NCBI GenBank assembly: GCA_903893955.1
Contig: CAITOG010000217.1
Span: forward strand, 1 to 5,301
DNA from: an uncultured Actinomycetes bacterium
GTDB lineage: Bacteria; Actinomycetota; Acidimicrobiia; Acidimicrobiales; RAAP-2
DNA: 5,301 nucleotides
Reading direction: 5' to 3'
Under the pieces are notes generated by a model, which saw only the letters and a program-made list of their open reading frames with translations, made no database searches and had not been told where the DNA came from. This document shows, one piece after another, positions 1 to 5,301 of this stretch. A program made the position numbers and the translations under genes. The number at the start of each line of letters is the position of its first letter. The stretch's first letter is position 1.

Positions 1-1421
1 ATGATCGGGTGACTGCCCCACCACCGGGAGCTGCCGGTCAGGGGGAACGATTGGTTCGTCTCGCTCAGCGCGCCGTCTGAGTCGGGGTAGCCGGCCTTCG
101 GGACGCCACCCCACAGGTAGGAGGCGTGTGTCACCTGCCCAGTTGAAGTGTCGACGCTCATGCTGAGCATCGACTCGATATCGGTCAGGCGACCCCACGC
201 CGACCACTCGAGCAGCGGGACGAACGCGGTGCCAGCATCCTCGTGGCTCCAGAGCATGGTGTAGCTGAGCTGCTCGCTGCCGCCACCTTGCGGGGTTGCG
301 GTGGCATCCAGGAGGACCGGCGTGTCGTGGAGCGCAGAAGTCGACCGGCCATAGACCACCGGCGCGTGGCTCTCGAGCAAGCCGTCGGGCGAGGTCGGGT
401 CGAATGCGACGAGGCCAACCTGCTCGACGACGATCTGGGGCACCTGTCCCTTGGGCACTTCCGAGAGGCCCCCATCGCGCCGCGATGGCTCAGCGGCGAC
501 TGTCACCGAGTAAGTGTCGCCGGCATGAACCTGTCCGACGAACCCGGTATAGGTGAAGGGCGTCGCTCCTTGGAACAGAACGATCTGCTGGGTCGGTGAC
601 GCACGGTGGGTGGTCTGGTCGTGCAACGTCACGTCGGCCACCACCGAACTGGGCTGGATGGCGCCCCAGGAGGTACCGGGTGCGGCCATTGCAAGCTCGA
701 CCGCGCCCTCGCCATCACCGGTGACCATGGGTGCGCCGAGGCTGAGCGACCCGCCGTAGGGTCCCGGGACCGACGTCGCGCCGGTCGCCGACAACGGGAG
801 CACTGGCGCCTGGTCGAGCGTGGCGCCGAAGCCGTGGGGCGAGCCCGCGTTGATCACTGCGATCCCGCCGGTGATCACGGGAGGGTTCTTCGTGCCGCCG
901 ACCTGGGACCGTGCGCCAACCAGTGGATCCCATGCATCCGCCGCCGGCGTGCACCCGAGGAACGAGAAGTGACAGGCCGTGTCGGCGAACGACAGCGGGA
1001 AGAGCTCGAGGGCGCCAGATGGCCACTGTTCGGCAGCGACGAAGCAGCTCTCGATCCGACAGTCGACTGCGCCGGCCGCTGTGGTCAGCACTGCGTGGGC
1101 GGTTACCACGATGGCGCCCTGGCCCGCCGAGTCGATGGGCATGACCCAGGTCGAGCGCTGCTCGCAGCCATCCTGCGTCGGCGATGCGTGCGAGGTCAGG
1201 AACCCAATGGCCTTGGGTCCGCACTCGACCACCATCCAGTCAGAGGTGGGAGGCGCGCCCTTGAGGCGGACTGAGACCTGTTGGCCATCAGAGATGCCGA
1301 CGAGCGGTGCCGCGGTCGCCTTGAGCCCGGCAGCAGATGCTGGGACGGGTGCTGCGACGATCGGCAGCAGCGTGCCAACGGCCCCGAGGAGACCGACGAC
1401 CAGCCGCCGCCAGCCAGCCAT
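1..1421 (-). CDS. Secreted protein with N-terminal neocarzinostatin-like domain (3' end outside window)
   Basis: An uninterrupted minus-strand frame runs from ATG at 1421-1419 off the left edge, giving 473 complete codons with no stop. Residues 1-30 look like a Sec signal peptide: MAGWRRL n-region, hydrophobic core to about residue 24, and a PASA/AG cleavage site near residue 30. Residues about 40-146 resemble the neocarzinostatin fold: SDGQQVSV (44-51), a V-E-C-G strand with Cys67, Cys86, then VDCRIESC (119-126) and PLSF (142-145). Cys121 and Cys126 have the five-residue spacing of neocarzinostatin Cys88-Cys93, in a near-identical V-D-C context. Cys150 and Cys157 follow. Residues about 160-473 are unrecognised; they include WSHEDAG (391-397) and WGRLTDIE (409-416), and no membrane anchor is visible. 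The start overlaps the preceding dehydrogenase stop as TGATG, so translation is probably coupled. Family knowledge: this fold can bind hydrophobic ligands. A role in sterol or lipid capture is inference. Nothing here indicates enediyne biosynthesis. Confidence 0.85.
   Translation of the reverse strand, partial: MAGWRRLVVGLLGAVGTLLPIVAAPVPASAAGLKATAAPLVGISDGQQVSVRLKGAPPTSDWMVVECGPKAIGFLTSHASPTQDGCEQRSTWVMPIDSAGQGAIVVTAHAVLTTAAGAVDCRIESCFVAAEQWPSGALELFPLSFADTACHFSFLGCTPAADAWDPLVGARSQVGGTKNPPVITGGIAVINAGSPHGFGATLDQAPVLPLSATGATSVPGPYGGSLSLGAPMVTGDGEGAVELAMAAPGTSWGAIQPSSVVADVTLHDQTTHRASPTQQIVLFQGATPFTYTGFVGQVHAGDTYSVTVAAEPSRRDGGLSEVPKGQVPQIVVEQVGLVAFDPTSPDGLLESHAPVVYGRSTSALHDTPVLLDATATPQGGGSEQLSYTMLWSHEDAGTAFVPLLEWSAWGRLTDIESMLSMSVDTSTGQVTHASYLWGGVPKAGYPDSDGALSETNQSFPLTGSSRWWGSHPI
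33..458 (-). other. Unassigned C-terminal region of the secreted protein (about residues 322-463)
   Basis: This part of the secreted protein matches no domain I can name. It contains a beta-rich stretch with alternating hydrophobic residues (VPQIVVEQVGLVAF, 327-340), then an aromatic-rich block with WSHEDAG (391-397), LEWSAWGRLTDIE (404-416) and SYLWGGVPKAGYPD (434-447). The density of Trp, Tyr, Gly and acidic residues suggests a folded, possibly ligand-binding or enzymatic domain rather than a linker. The boundaries given are approximate. Confidence 0.4.
984..1304 (-). other. Neocarzinostatin-like domain (about residues 40-146 of the secreted protein)
   Basis: The domain assignment rests on several features in the right order: a DGQ-x-V-x-V strand, a V-E-C-G strand with the first cysteine (Cys67), a second cysteine at 86, an I-D-S-A-G-Q-G turn (96-102) like the D-A-N-G turn of neocarzinostatin, a VDC-x4-C pair (Cys121/Cys126), and a closing PLSF strand. 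The first cysteine pair is 19 residues apart, against 10 in neocarzinostatin, so that loop is longer here. The comparison is from memory of the neocarzinostatin sequence, not from a search. Confidence 0.7.
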
Positions 1422-2563
1422 CAGGCGTTCGCCATCCTCTGACCGATCTCGAGGAGGTTGCGCGTCGCTCCGCCCAGGCTGAGCTCGATCTGCCGCGTCA
1501 ACAAGAAGTAGCGGTGCAGGGGGTACTCCCGGTCGACCCCCACGCCGCCGTGGACGTGGGTGGCAGCGTGGACCACGCGCTGGCCGCCATCGGCTGCCCA
1601 GAACTTGGCGATCGCCACCGCATCGATGGCATCGAGGACATGCTCACGCGTGGCGATCAGCCAATTTGCCTGGGCCGAGGTGAGCCTGATGGCCTCGGCG
1701 TCGACATAGGCATCACCGAGCCGCTGTCCCACAGCCTGGAACGTCGCGATCTTCTTACCGAACTGCTCGCGCTCTGACGTGTACTCGGCACCGAGCTTGA
1801 GCGCAGCCGTCGCTGCACCAGCCTCAAGCGAGCACAGCGCCGCGGTGGTCCGGAGCACCAAGGAGTCGACGAGGACGTAGCCGTCTGTCGTCGACCCACC
1901 GAGGAGTCGGTCGGCTGCCACCTTCACATTGTCGAGAGTGACGAGGGCCTCAGGCCTGGCCGGCCCCTCTTGACGCTCCGTTGTCACCGACGCGCCGTCG
2001 ACGAGGAAAATGCCGAGCCCGCCGCCAGCCAGGGAGGCAGGGATGAGCAGCAGGTCGGCGCGCTCACCCGAGGCCACGCAGGCCTTGGTGCCACTCAGGG
2101 TCCATCCATCACCCGAGGGCGTCGCTGTCGTGACCGGCTTGAGCGTGCCATCGACGATCGCCTCGCCCACCAGCTCCGCGGTTGCTGCGGTGGCGATGAG
2201 GTCGCCGCTCGCGATCCTTGGGAGCCAGGCGTCCTTCTGCTCGGCTGTCCCGTGACGGGAGATCGTGTCGGCCGCGGCCACCAGTGTCTCGACGACAGGC
2301 ACATAGGCCGCCGTGAGCCCGGCCGCCTCGACCACCTGACTCAACGCGACGAAGTCGAGGCCTTGCCCACCATGCGCCTCATCGATGGCGATGCCGAGCA
2401 GGCCCGCCTCGGCGAGTGCTGCCCACAGAAGCGCGTCGAACGGCCCCTTCGGATCCTGGGCGCGCTCGATCTCGGTGAGCCGCTCGGGCGTCGAGGCATC
2501 CCCGATGATCTGGATCGCCAGATCACGGACCGCCTGCTGCTCCTCAGAGAGGGAGAAATCCAT
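1421..2563 (-). CDS. Acyl-CoA dehydrogenase, FadE27/ChsE5-like subunit without catalytic Glu
   Basis: This 380-residue flavoprotein subunit probably works with the upstream gene product in dehydrogenating an acyl-CoA, likely a steroid side-chain thioester. The N-terminal helical domain starts MDFSLSEEQQ and includes TPERLTEIE (25-33). The C-terminal domain has the FAD-site signature R265-E-Q-F268 with FQAVGQRLGDAY (275-286), HVHGGVGVD (336-344) and LHRYF (349-353). The family's usual E-P-x-A-G-T-D loop is replaced by TAELVGEAI (128-136). Neither catalytic-base position holds Glu: the isovaleryl-type site is Thr239 and the medium-chain-type site is Gly364. From memory it resembles M. tuberculosis FadE27 most closely, especially the HGGVGVD...PLHRYF...LGGAT run. 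It lies 34 bp after the partner gene and has a good ribosome site (2570-2576). Assignment as an acyl-CoA dehydrogenase subunit is firm; the sterol substrate is inferred. Confidence 0.93.
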   Translation of the reverse strand: MDFSLSEEQQAVRDLAIQIIGDASTPERLTEIERAQDPKGPFDALLWAALAEAGLLGIAIDEAHGGQGLDFVALSQVVEAAGLTAAYVPVVETLVAAADTISRHGTAEQKDAWLPRIASGDLIATAATAELVGEAIVDGTLKPVTTATPSGDGWTLSGTKACVASGERADLLLIPASLAGGGLGIFLVDGASVTTERQEGPARPEALVTLDNVKVAADRLLGGSTTDGYVLVDSLVLRTTAALCSLEAGAATAALKLGAEYTSEREQFGKKIATFQAVGQRLGDAYVDAEAIRLTSAQANWLIATREHVLDAIDAVAIAKFWAADGGQRVVHAATHVHGGVGVDREYPLHRYFLLTRQIELSLGGATRNLLEIGQRMANA

Positions 2564-2569
2564 TGTCAG

Positions 2570-2576
2570 CTCCTTT
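2570..2576 (-). promoter_or_regulatory. Ribosome binding site of the second acyl-CoA dehydrogenase
   Basis: On the minus strand AAAGGAG ends six bases before the ATG at 2563. This fixes the start and shows the gene is translated independently despite the 34-bp gap. Confidence 0.75.
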
Positions 2577-2597
2577 GTGCGTCTGCGTCCGGGGTAC

Positions 2598-3773
2598 CTA
2601 GCGAAGTGACCGCGGCATGCCGAGGCCGAAGATGGCGATGAGGTCTCGTTGGATCTCGTTGGTTCCGCCGCCGAAGGTGAGGATCACCATCGAGCGGGCA
2701 TACATCTCGAGGCGCCCCTTCAACACGGCACCGGTCGAGCCGCGCTGCAAATAGCCGCCCTGCCCGATGATTTCCATCAAGAGCCGGAAGGCGCGGAGGT
2801 AGAACTCGGTGCCGAACACCTTGATGACCGAGGCGTCGGCCACGTCGAGGTGACCTTCGGTCGCCTGCCAGGCGACCTTCCAGTTGATGAGGCGAAGGAA
2901 CTCGACCTCAGCCTTGACGCGAGCGAGGTGCTCTTGGACCCACTCCTGGTCGACCACCCGTCGTCCGTCAGGCAGTGTGGTGTTCTTGGCCCACTCGGTG
3001 ACGTCGCTGAGCGCCCGGTCGATGATCCCGGGCGAGCACAGGGTGACGCGCTCCCGGTTGAGCTGGCTTGTGATGAGGCTCCAGCCGAGATTCTCGCCGG
3101 CGACCACGTTGCCTGCTGGCACCCGGACATCGTCGAAGTAGGTGTAGTTGATGTTGTGGCTCGACATCAGGTTCATGGGAACGACCCGGATACCAGGCGT
3201 GTCCATTGGGACGATGATGATCGAGATGCCCTTGTGCTTTGGCGCCTCTGGGTCGGTGCGCACCGCCAACCAGATGTAGTCAGCATCACCGGCGAGGCTG
3301 GTCCAGATCTTCGATCCGTTGATGACGTACTCATCACCATCACGCACGGCTCGGGTCTGAAGCGCGCCGAGGTCAGTCCCAGCGTTGGGCTCCGAGTAGC
3401 CGATACAGAAGTGGATCTCGCCAGCGAGGATCTTCGGCAGGAAGAACTCCTTCTGCTCTGGCGTCCCGAACTCTGCAATCGTCGGTCCGACGGTGTTGAT
3501 GGTCAGCATGGGCACCGGCGCACCAGATCGCATCGACTCATCGAAGAAGATGAACTGCTCAACCGCGCTGCGGCCCTGGCCGCCGTACTCGGTTGGCCAG
3601 CCGATCCCGAGCCAGCCGTCAGAGGCCATCTGCTTGACGACCGAGCGGACGACGGGACCGATGCCGTGGCTCTCGGCCAGGCCCTCCTCGATCTCAGGCG
3701 TGAGCAGGTTCTCGTAGTACTCGCGCAGCTCGGTGCGCAACTTCTCCTGCTCCGGCGTGTAGCCGATCTCCAT
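2598..3773 (-). CDS. Acyl-CoA dehydrogenase, FadE26/ChsE4-like catalytic subunit
   Basis: This 391-residue subunit is the probable catalytic half of a heteromeric FAD-dependent acyl-CoA dehydrogenase, introducing an alpha,beta double bond into a CoA thioester. Seen: an N-terminal helical domain (MEIGYTPEQEKLRTELREYY), GWPTEYGGQGRS (58-69), the middle-domain loop GYSEPNAGTDL (125-135), NGSKIWTS (152-159), the base in LNRERV with Glu241, and the C-terminal FGGGTNEIQRD (367-377). Gly369 occupies the medium-chain catalytic Glu position, so Glu241, at the isovaleryl/long-chain position, should be the base. The R-x-x-F...FQ FAD motif is missing and is found in the downstream subunit. Remembered M. 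tuberculosis FadE26 is very similar throughout (GRSA, APVPxLTIN, FGGGTNE). FadE26-FadE27 oxidises cholesterol side-chain CoA esters. It is first in the operon, with a KstR-type operator upstream. Steroid specificity is inferred. Confidence 0.95.
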   Translation of the reverse strand: MEIGYTPEQEKLRTELREYYENLLTPEIEEGLAESHGIGPVVRSVVKQMASDGWLGIGWPTEYGGQGRSAVEQFIFFDESMRSGAPVPMLTINTVGPTIAEFGTPEQKEFFLPKILAGEIHFCIGYSEPNAGTDLGALQTRAVRDGDEYVINGSKIWTSLAGDADYIWLAVRTDPEAPKHKGISIIIVPMDTPGIRVVPMNLMSSHNINYTYFDDVRVPAGNVVAGENLGWSLITSQLNRERVTLCSPGIIDRALSDVTEWAKNTTLPDGRRVVDQEWVQEHLARVKAEVEFLRLINWKVAWQATEGHLDVADASVIKVFGTEFYLRAFRLLMEIIGQGGYLQRGSTGAVLKGRLEMYARSMVILTFGGGTNEIQRDLIAIFGLGMPRSLR

Positions 3774-3777
3774 CGCC

Positions 3778-3783
3778 CCTCCT
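3778..3783 (-). promoter_or_regulatory. Ribosome binding site of the catalytic acyl-CoA dehydrogenase subunit
   Basis: On the minus strand AGGAGG sits four bases before the ATG at 3773, within a longer purine run (3776-3784). It supports the chosen start, MEIGYTPEQ, which also matches the family's N-terminus. Confidence 0.7.
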
Positions 3784-3796
3784 CGACCTCGTCAGG

Positions 3797-3810
3797 TAGA
3801 ACACGTTACA
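3797..3810. promoter_or_regulatory. KstR-type operator (TnnAACnnGTTnnA)
   Basis: TAGAACACGTTACA matches all eight fixed bases of the published KstR palindrome. KstR is the TetR-family repressor of cholesterol catabolism in mycobacteria and rhodococci. The site lies 24 bp upstream of the catalytic dehydrogenase start, a suitable place for repression of the minus-strand operon. A minus-strand TAACGT, a possible -10 box, falls inside it (3803-3808). The downstream genes are themselves KstR-regulon types, which makes a chance match less likely. Other TetR-type regulators could use a similar site. Confidence 0.72.
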
Positions 3811-3862
3811 GAAATTGCCACCACTCTGCCTATCGGGTGACCTTGGGACTAGCATGACCCCG

Positions 3863-3878
3863 GTTACCGAGTGGTAAC
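3863..3878. promoter_or_regulatory. Perfect inverted repeat upstream of the thiolase, putative operator
   Basis: GTTACC-GAGT-GGTAAC is a perfect 6-bp inverted repeat with a 4-bp spacer, ending 22 bp before the thiolase start. It is unlike the KstR-type site 52 bp away. A TAGCAT at 3850-3855 could be a -10 box, which would put the repeat over the transcription start, but no convincing -35 box accompanies it. The stem is too short for a terminator. The regulator is unknown; a TetR- or GntR-type fatty-acid regulator is a guess. Confidence 0.5.
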
Positions 3879-3888
3879 TCCCTAGTGC

Positions 3889-3894
3889 AAAGGA
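3889..3894 (+). promoter_or_regulatory. Ribosome binding site of the thiolase
   Basis: AAAGGA lies six bases before the ATG at 3901 and supports the start MPEAVIVATAR, the family's normal N-terminus. Confidence 0.7.
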
Positions 3895-3900
3895 CTTGGT

Positions 3901-5121
3901 ATGCCCGAAGCAGTCATCGTCGCCACCGCCCGGACGCCCATCGGCCGAGCCAACAAGGGTTCGCTTGTCAACTGTCGCCCAGACGACCTCTCCGCCCTCG
4001 CGATCTCCGCTGTGCTCGAGAAGGTCGAGGGGCTCGACCCTCAGAGCGTCGAGGACGTCATCTGGGGCTGCGGCCAGCCTGCCGGTGAGGCCGGCTACAA
4101 CCTCGGCCGTGTCGCCGCCGTCCTGGCCGGACTCGAGGATGTCCCGGGCGTGACTGTCAACCGCTACTGCTCGAGCTCGCTCCAGACCATCCGTATGGCG
4201 TTCCACGCCATCAAGGCCGGTGAGGGCGACATCTTCGTGGCCGGCGGCGTCGAGACTGTGAGCCGCTTCCTTCACGGCGCCTCGGACGTTGGCCCGCACA
4301 ACCCGCTCTTCGCAGCCTCGGAGGCCCGGACCGCAGAGCGCGGCCCCGCCTACACGACCGACTGGACCCCGCTGGCGGGCGAGCTCGCCGACGTCTACAT
4401 CTCGATGGGTCAGACCGCAGAGAACGTCGCCGAGTACGCCAACGTGAGCCGTGAGGAAATGGACGAGTTCGCCGCCCTCTCCCAGCAGCGAGCTGTGGCC
4501 AGCCAGGAGAACGGCTTCTTCGAGCGGGAGATCACTCCGGTCACCACCGTCGATGCTGAGGGCAACACCGTGTTCATCACCAAGGATGACGGCCCGCGCG
4601 CTGGCACCACCGCTGAGGGCCTCTCCGGTCTCAAGCCGGTGTTCCGCGAAGGCGGCAAGATCACCGCTGGCAACGCGTGCCCGCTCAACGACGGCGCAGC
4701 CGCCGTGGTCGTGATGAGCGACACCAAGGCCAAGGCGCTCGGCCTCACCCCGCTGGCGCGGGTCGTGTCGAGTGGTGTGACCGGACTGAACCCCGAGATC
4801 ATGGGCCTCGGACCGATCGAGGCCTGCCGCCAGGCCATGGCGCGAGCCAACCTGAGCATCGATGACATCGACTTGGTCGAGATCAACGAGGCGTTCGCCG
4901 CCCAGGTCATCCCCTCCGCCAAGGAGCTCGGCATCAGCTGGGACAAGCTCAACGTGAAGGGCGGCTCCATCGCACTGGGCCACCCGTTCGGGATGACCGG
5001 CGCCCGGATCATGACCACCCTGCTCAACGCCCTCGAGGACGAGGGCAAGACCTTCGGCATGGAGTCGATGTGCGTCGGCGGCGGCCAGGGCATGTCGATG
5101 ATCGTCGAGCGCCTCAGCTAA
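3901..5121 (+). CDS. Acetyl-CoA C-acyltransferase (class II thiolase), FadA3-like
   Basis: This complete 406-residue cytosolic thiolase catalyses CoA-dependent cleavage of 3-oxoacyl-CoA to acetyl-CoA and a shortened acyl-CoA, or the reverse condensation. The N-terminal half has ARTPIGRA (10-17) and the nucleophile in VNRYCSSSLQT (Cys90). The C-terminal half has the other active-site elements: VEINEAFA (326-333, Asn329 in the N-E-A-F motif), IALGHPFGMTGAR (357-369, His361) and the acid/base Cys391 in MCVGGGQG. All expected catalytic residues are present and the length is normal. The gene is transcribed divergently from the dehydrogenase operon and followed by a strong hairpin, so it is probably monocistronic. 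From memory it resembles M. tuberculosis FadA3 (Rv1074c) throughout, including CSSSLQT and the NACPLNDGAAAVV run. It does not look like the sterol side-chain thiolase FadA5, which has a different Cys context and C-terminus. Short- or medium-chain substrates are likely, but specificity cannot be read from the sequence. Confidence 0.95.
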   Translation: MPEAVIVATARTPIGRANKGSLVNCRPDDLSALAISAVLEKVEGLDPQSVEDVIWGCGQPAGEAGYNLGRVAAVLAGLEDVPGVTVNRYCSSSLQTIRMAFHAIKAGEGDIFVAGGVETVSRFLHGASDVGPHNPLFAASEARTAERGPAYTTDWTPLAGELADVYISMGQTAENVAEYANVSREEMDEFAALSQQRAVASQENGFFEREITPVTTVDAEGNTVFITKDDGPRAGTTAEGLSGLKPVFREGGKITAGNACPLNDGAAAVVVMSDTKAKALGLTPLARVVSSGVTGLNPEIMGLGPIEACRQAMARANLSIDDIDLVEINEAFAAQVIPSAKELGISWDKLNVKGGSIALGHPFGMTGARIMTTLLNALEDEGKTFGMESMCVGGGQGMSMIVERLS

Positions 5122-5149
5122 GCGTCCGTCGCCTCACGGCGAGAAGCAC

Positions 5150-5183
5150 ACGAGCCCGGCTCCCTCGAGGGAGCCGGGCTCGT
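5150..5183. terminator. Strong hairpin terminator between convergent genes
   Basis: A perfect 15-bp stem (5150-5164 with 5169-5183) closes on a TCGA loop, 28 bp after the thiolase stop. The stem is very GC-rich. No real T-run follows on the plus strand (TGCGTCTCT), as is common in high-GC actinobacteria. It lies between two converging genes and could serve both strands. Confidence 0.85.
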
Positions 5184-5223
5184 TGCGTCTCTGAGCTCCC
5201 CTGGTCGAGGGGGCCTCACCGTG

Positions 5224-5301
5224 CTAGCCCGCCGAGGTGCTTCCCGTCTCCACTGCACCGGCGGACTTGGCCATCAAGGCCTCGTGCTCGGCCTCGGTCA
5301 G
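5224..5301 (-). CDS. C-terminal 25 residues of a convergent gene (5' end outside window)
   Basis: Reading leftward from the right edge, an open frame encodes LTEAEHEALMAKSAGAVETG followed by STSAG and a TAG stop (5226-5224). The amphipathic helix followed by a small-residue tail is typical of a real protein C-terminus, and the frame ends just before the shared hairpin, as expected for a convergent gene. The L-T-x-x-E-x-x-A-L-x-x-S pattern resembles the last helix of lactate/malate dehydrogenases, but 25 residues are too few to assign a family. Function unknown. Confidence 0.55.
   Translation of the reverse strand: MTEAEHEALMAKSAGAVETGSTSAG

Noticed and set aside
606..1274. 222-codon plus-strand frame, and the minus-strand 169-codon frame at 715-1224, as alternative genes at the left end
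   Set aside because: The edge-running minus-strand frame from 1421 has a signal peptide, the right cysteine pattern and a coupled start, and stays open for 473 codons. The others are out-of-frame shadows.
984..1421. Enediyne antibiotic biosynthesis or self-resistance cluster
   Set aside because: Only the neocarzinostatin-like domain hints at it. No polyketide synthase, tailoring or transport genes are visible, and the neighbours are beta-oxidation genes.
3815..3855. Sigma-70-type promoter for the thiolase (TTGCCA at 3815, TAGCAT at 3850)
   Set aside because: The spacing of 29 bases is wrong for a pair, and neither box has a good partner at 16-18 bases. Reported only as a possible -10 within the operator entry.
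2649..3857. 402-codon plus-strand open frame opposite the catalytic dehydrogenase
   Set aside because: It is antisense to a gene with clear family motifs over its whole length. Its product is Asp/Arg/Leu-rich without recognisable motifs, as expected from GC-rich third-position bias.
3694..4983. 429-codon minus-strand open frame opposite the thiolase
   Set aside because: It lies antisense to a complete thiolase, spans the divergent promoter region and overlaps the start of the dehydrogenase operon. The product has no recognisable domain and a biased composition.
5224..5301. Assignment of the right-edge fragment to lactate/malate dehydrogenase
   Set aside because: The resemblance is a short amphipathic-helix pattern over about 12 residues, which many unrelated C-termini share.
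1..5301. CRISPR array, tRNA or rRNA genes, insertion sequence ends or recombination sites
   Set aside because: No regularly spaced repeats, cloverleaf-like sequence, transposase fragments or flanking target duplications were seen on either strand.

Overview
The window is GC-rich chromosomal DNA with dense actinobacterial-type coding. A TnnAACnnGTTnnA operator, a FadE26/FadE27-type acyl-CoA dehydrogenase pair, a FadA3-type thiolase and a secreted protein with a neocarzinostatin-like domain all point to a high-GC actinobacterium. Finer taxonomy, for example an Acidimicrobiia-type or Nocardioides-type lineage, cannot be settled from this stretch.

Layout. On the minus strand, three genes run leftward as one apparent operon: an acyl-CoA dehydrogenase that carries the catalytic Glu (3773 to 2598), a second acyl-CoA dehydrogenase that lacks it (2563 to 1421), and a secreted protein (1421 to beyond base 1). 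The secreted gene's start codon overlaps the previous stop codon by one base, and its 3' end lies outside the window. Because this last frame runs off the edge, the first 1.4 kb can look empty, but it is fully coding. A 127-bp divergent intergenic region (3774-3900) separates the operon from a plus-strand class II thiolase (3901-5121). A perfect 15-bp-stem hairpin at 5150-5183 follows the thiolase. The window ends in the last 25 codons of a convergent minus-strand gene (stop at 5224-5226).

How the parts fit. The dehydrogenases look like the two halves of an alpha2beta2 acyl-CoA dehydrogenase of the steroid side-chain type (FadE26-FadE27, also called ChsE4-ChsE5, in Mycobacterium tuberculosis). 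The first supplies the base (Glu241). The second has the R-x-x-F...FQ FAD-binding signature that the first lacks. A 14-bp site just upstream of the first gene matches every fixed base of the KstR operator, the repressor site of actinobacterial cholesterol catabolism. The thiolase gene has its own 16-bp perfect inverted repeat of a different sequence just upstream, so the two divergent units are probably controlled separately.

The most interesting element is the third operon gene. It encodes a signal-peptide-bearing protein whose N-terminal domain has the cysteine spacing and motifs of the neocarzinostatin fold, followed by at least 300 residues I cannot assign. If it is really under KstR control and coupled to the dehydrogenases, it may be an exported hydrophobic-ligand-binding protein for sterols or related lipids. 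That function is inference only.
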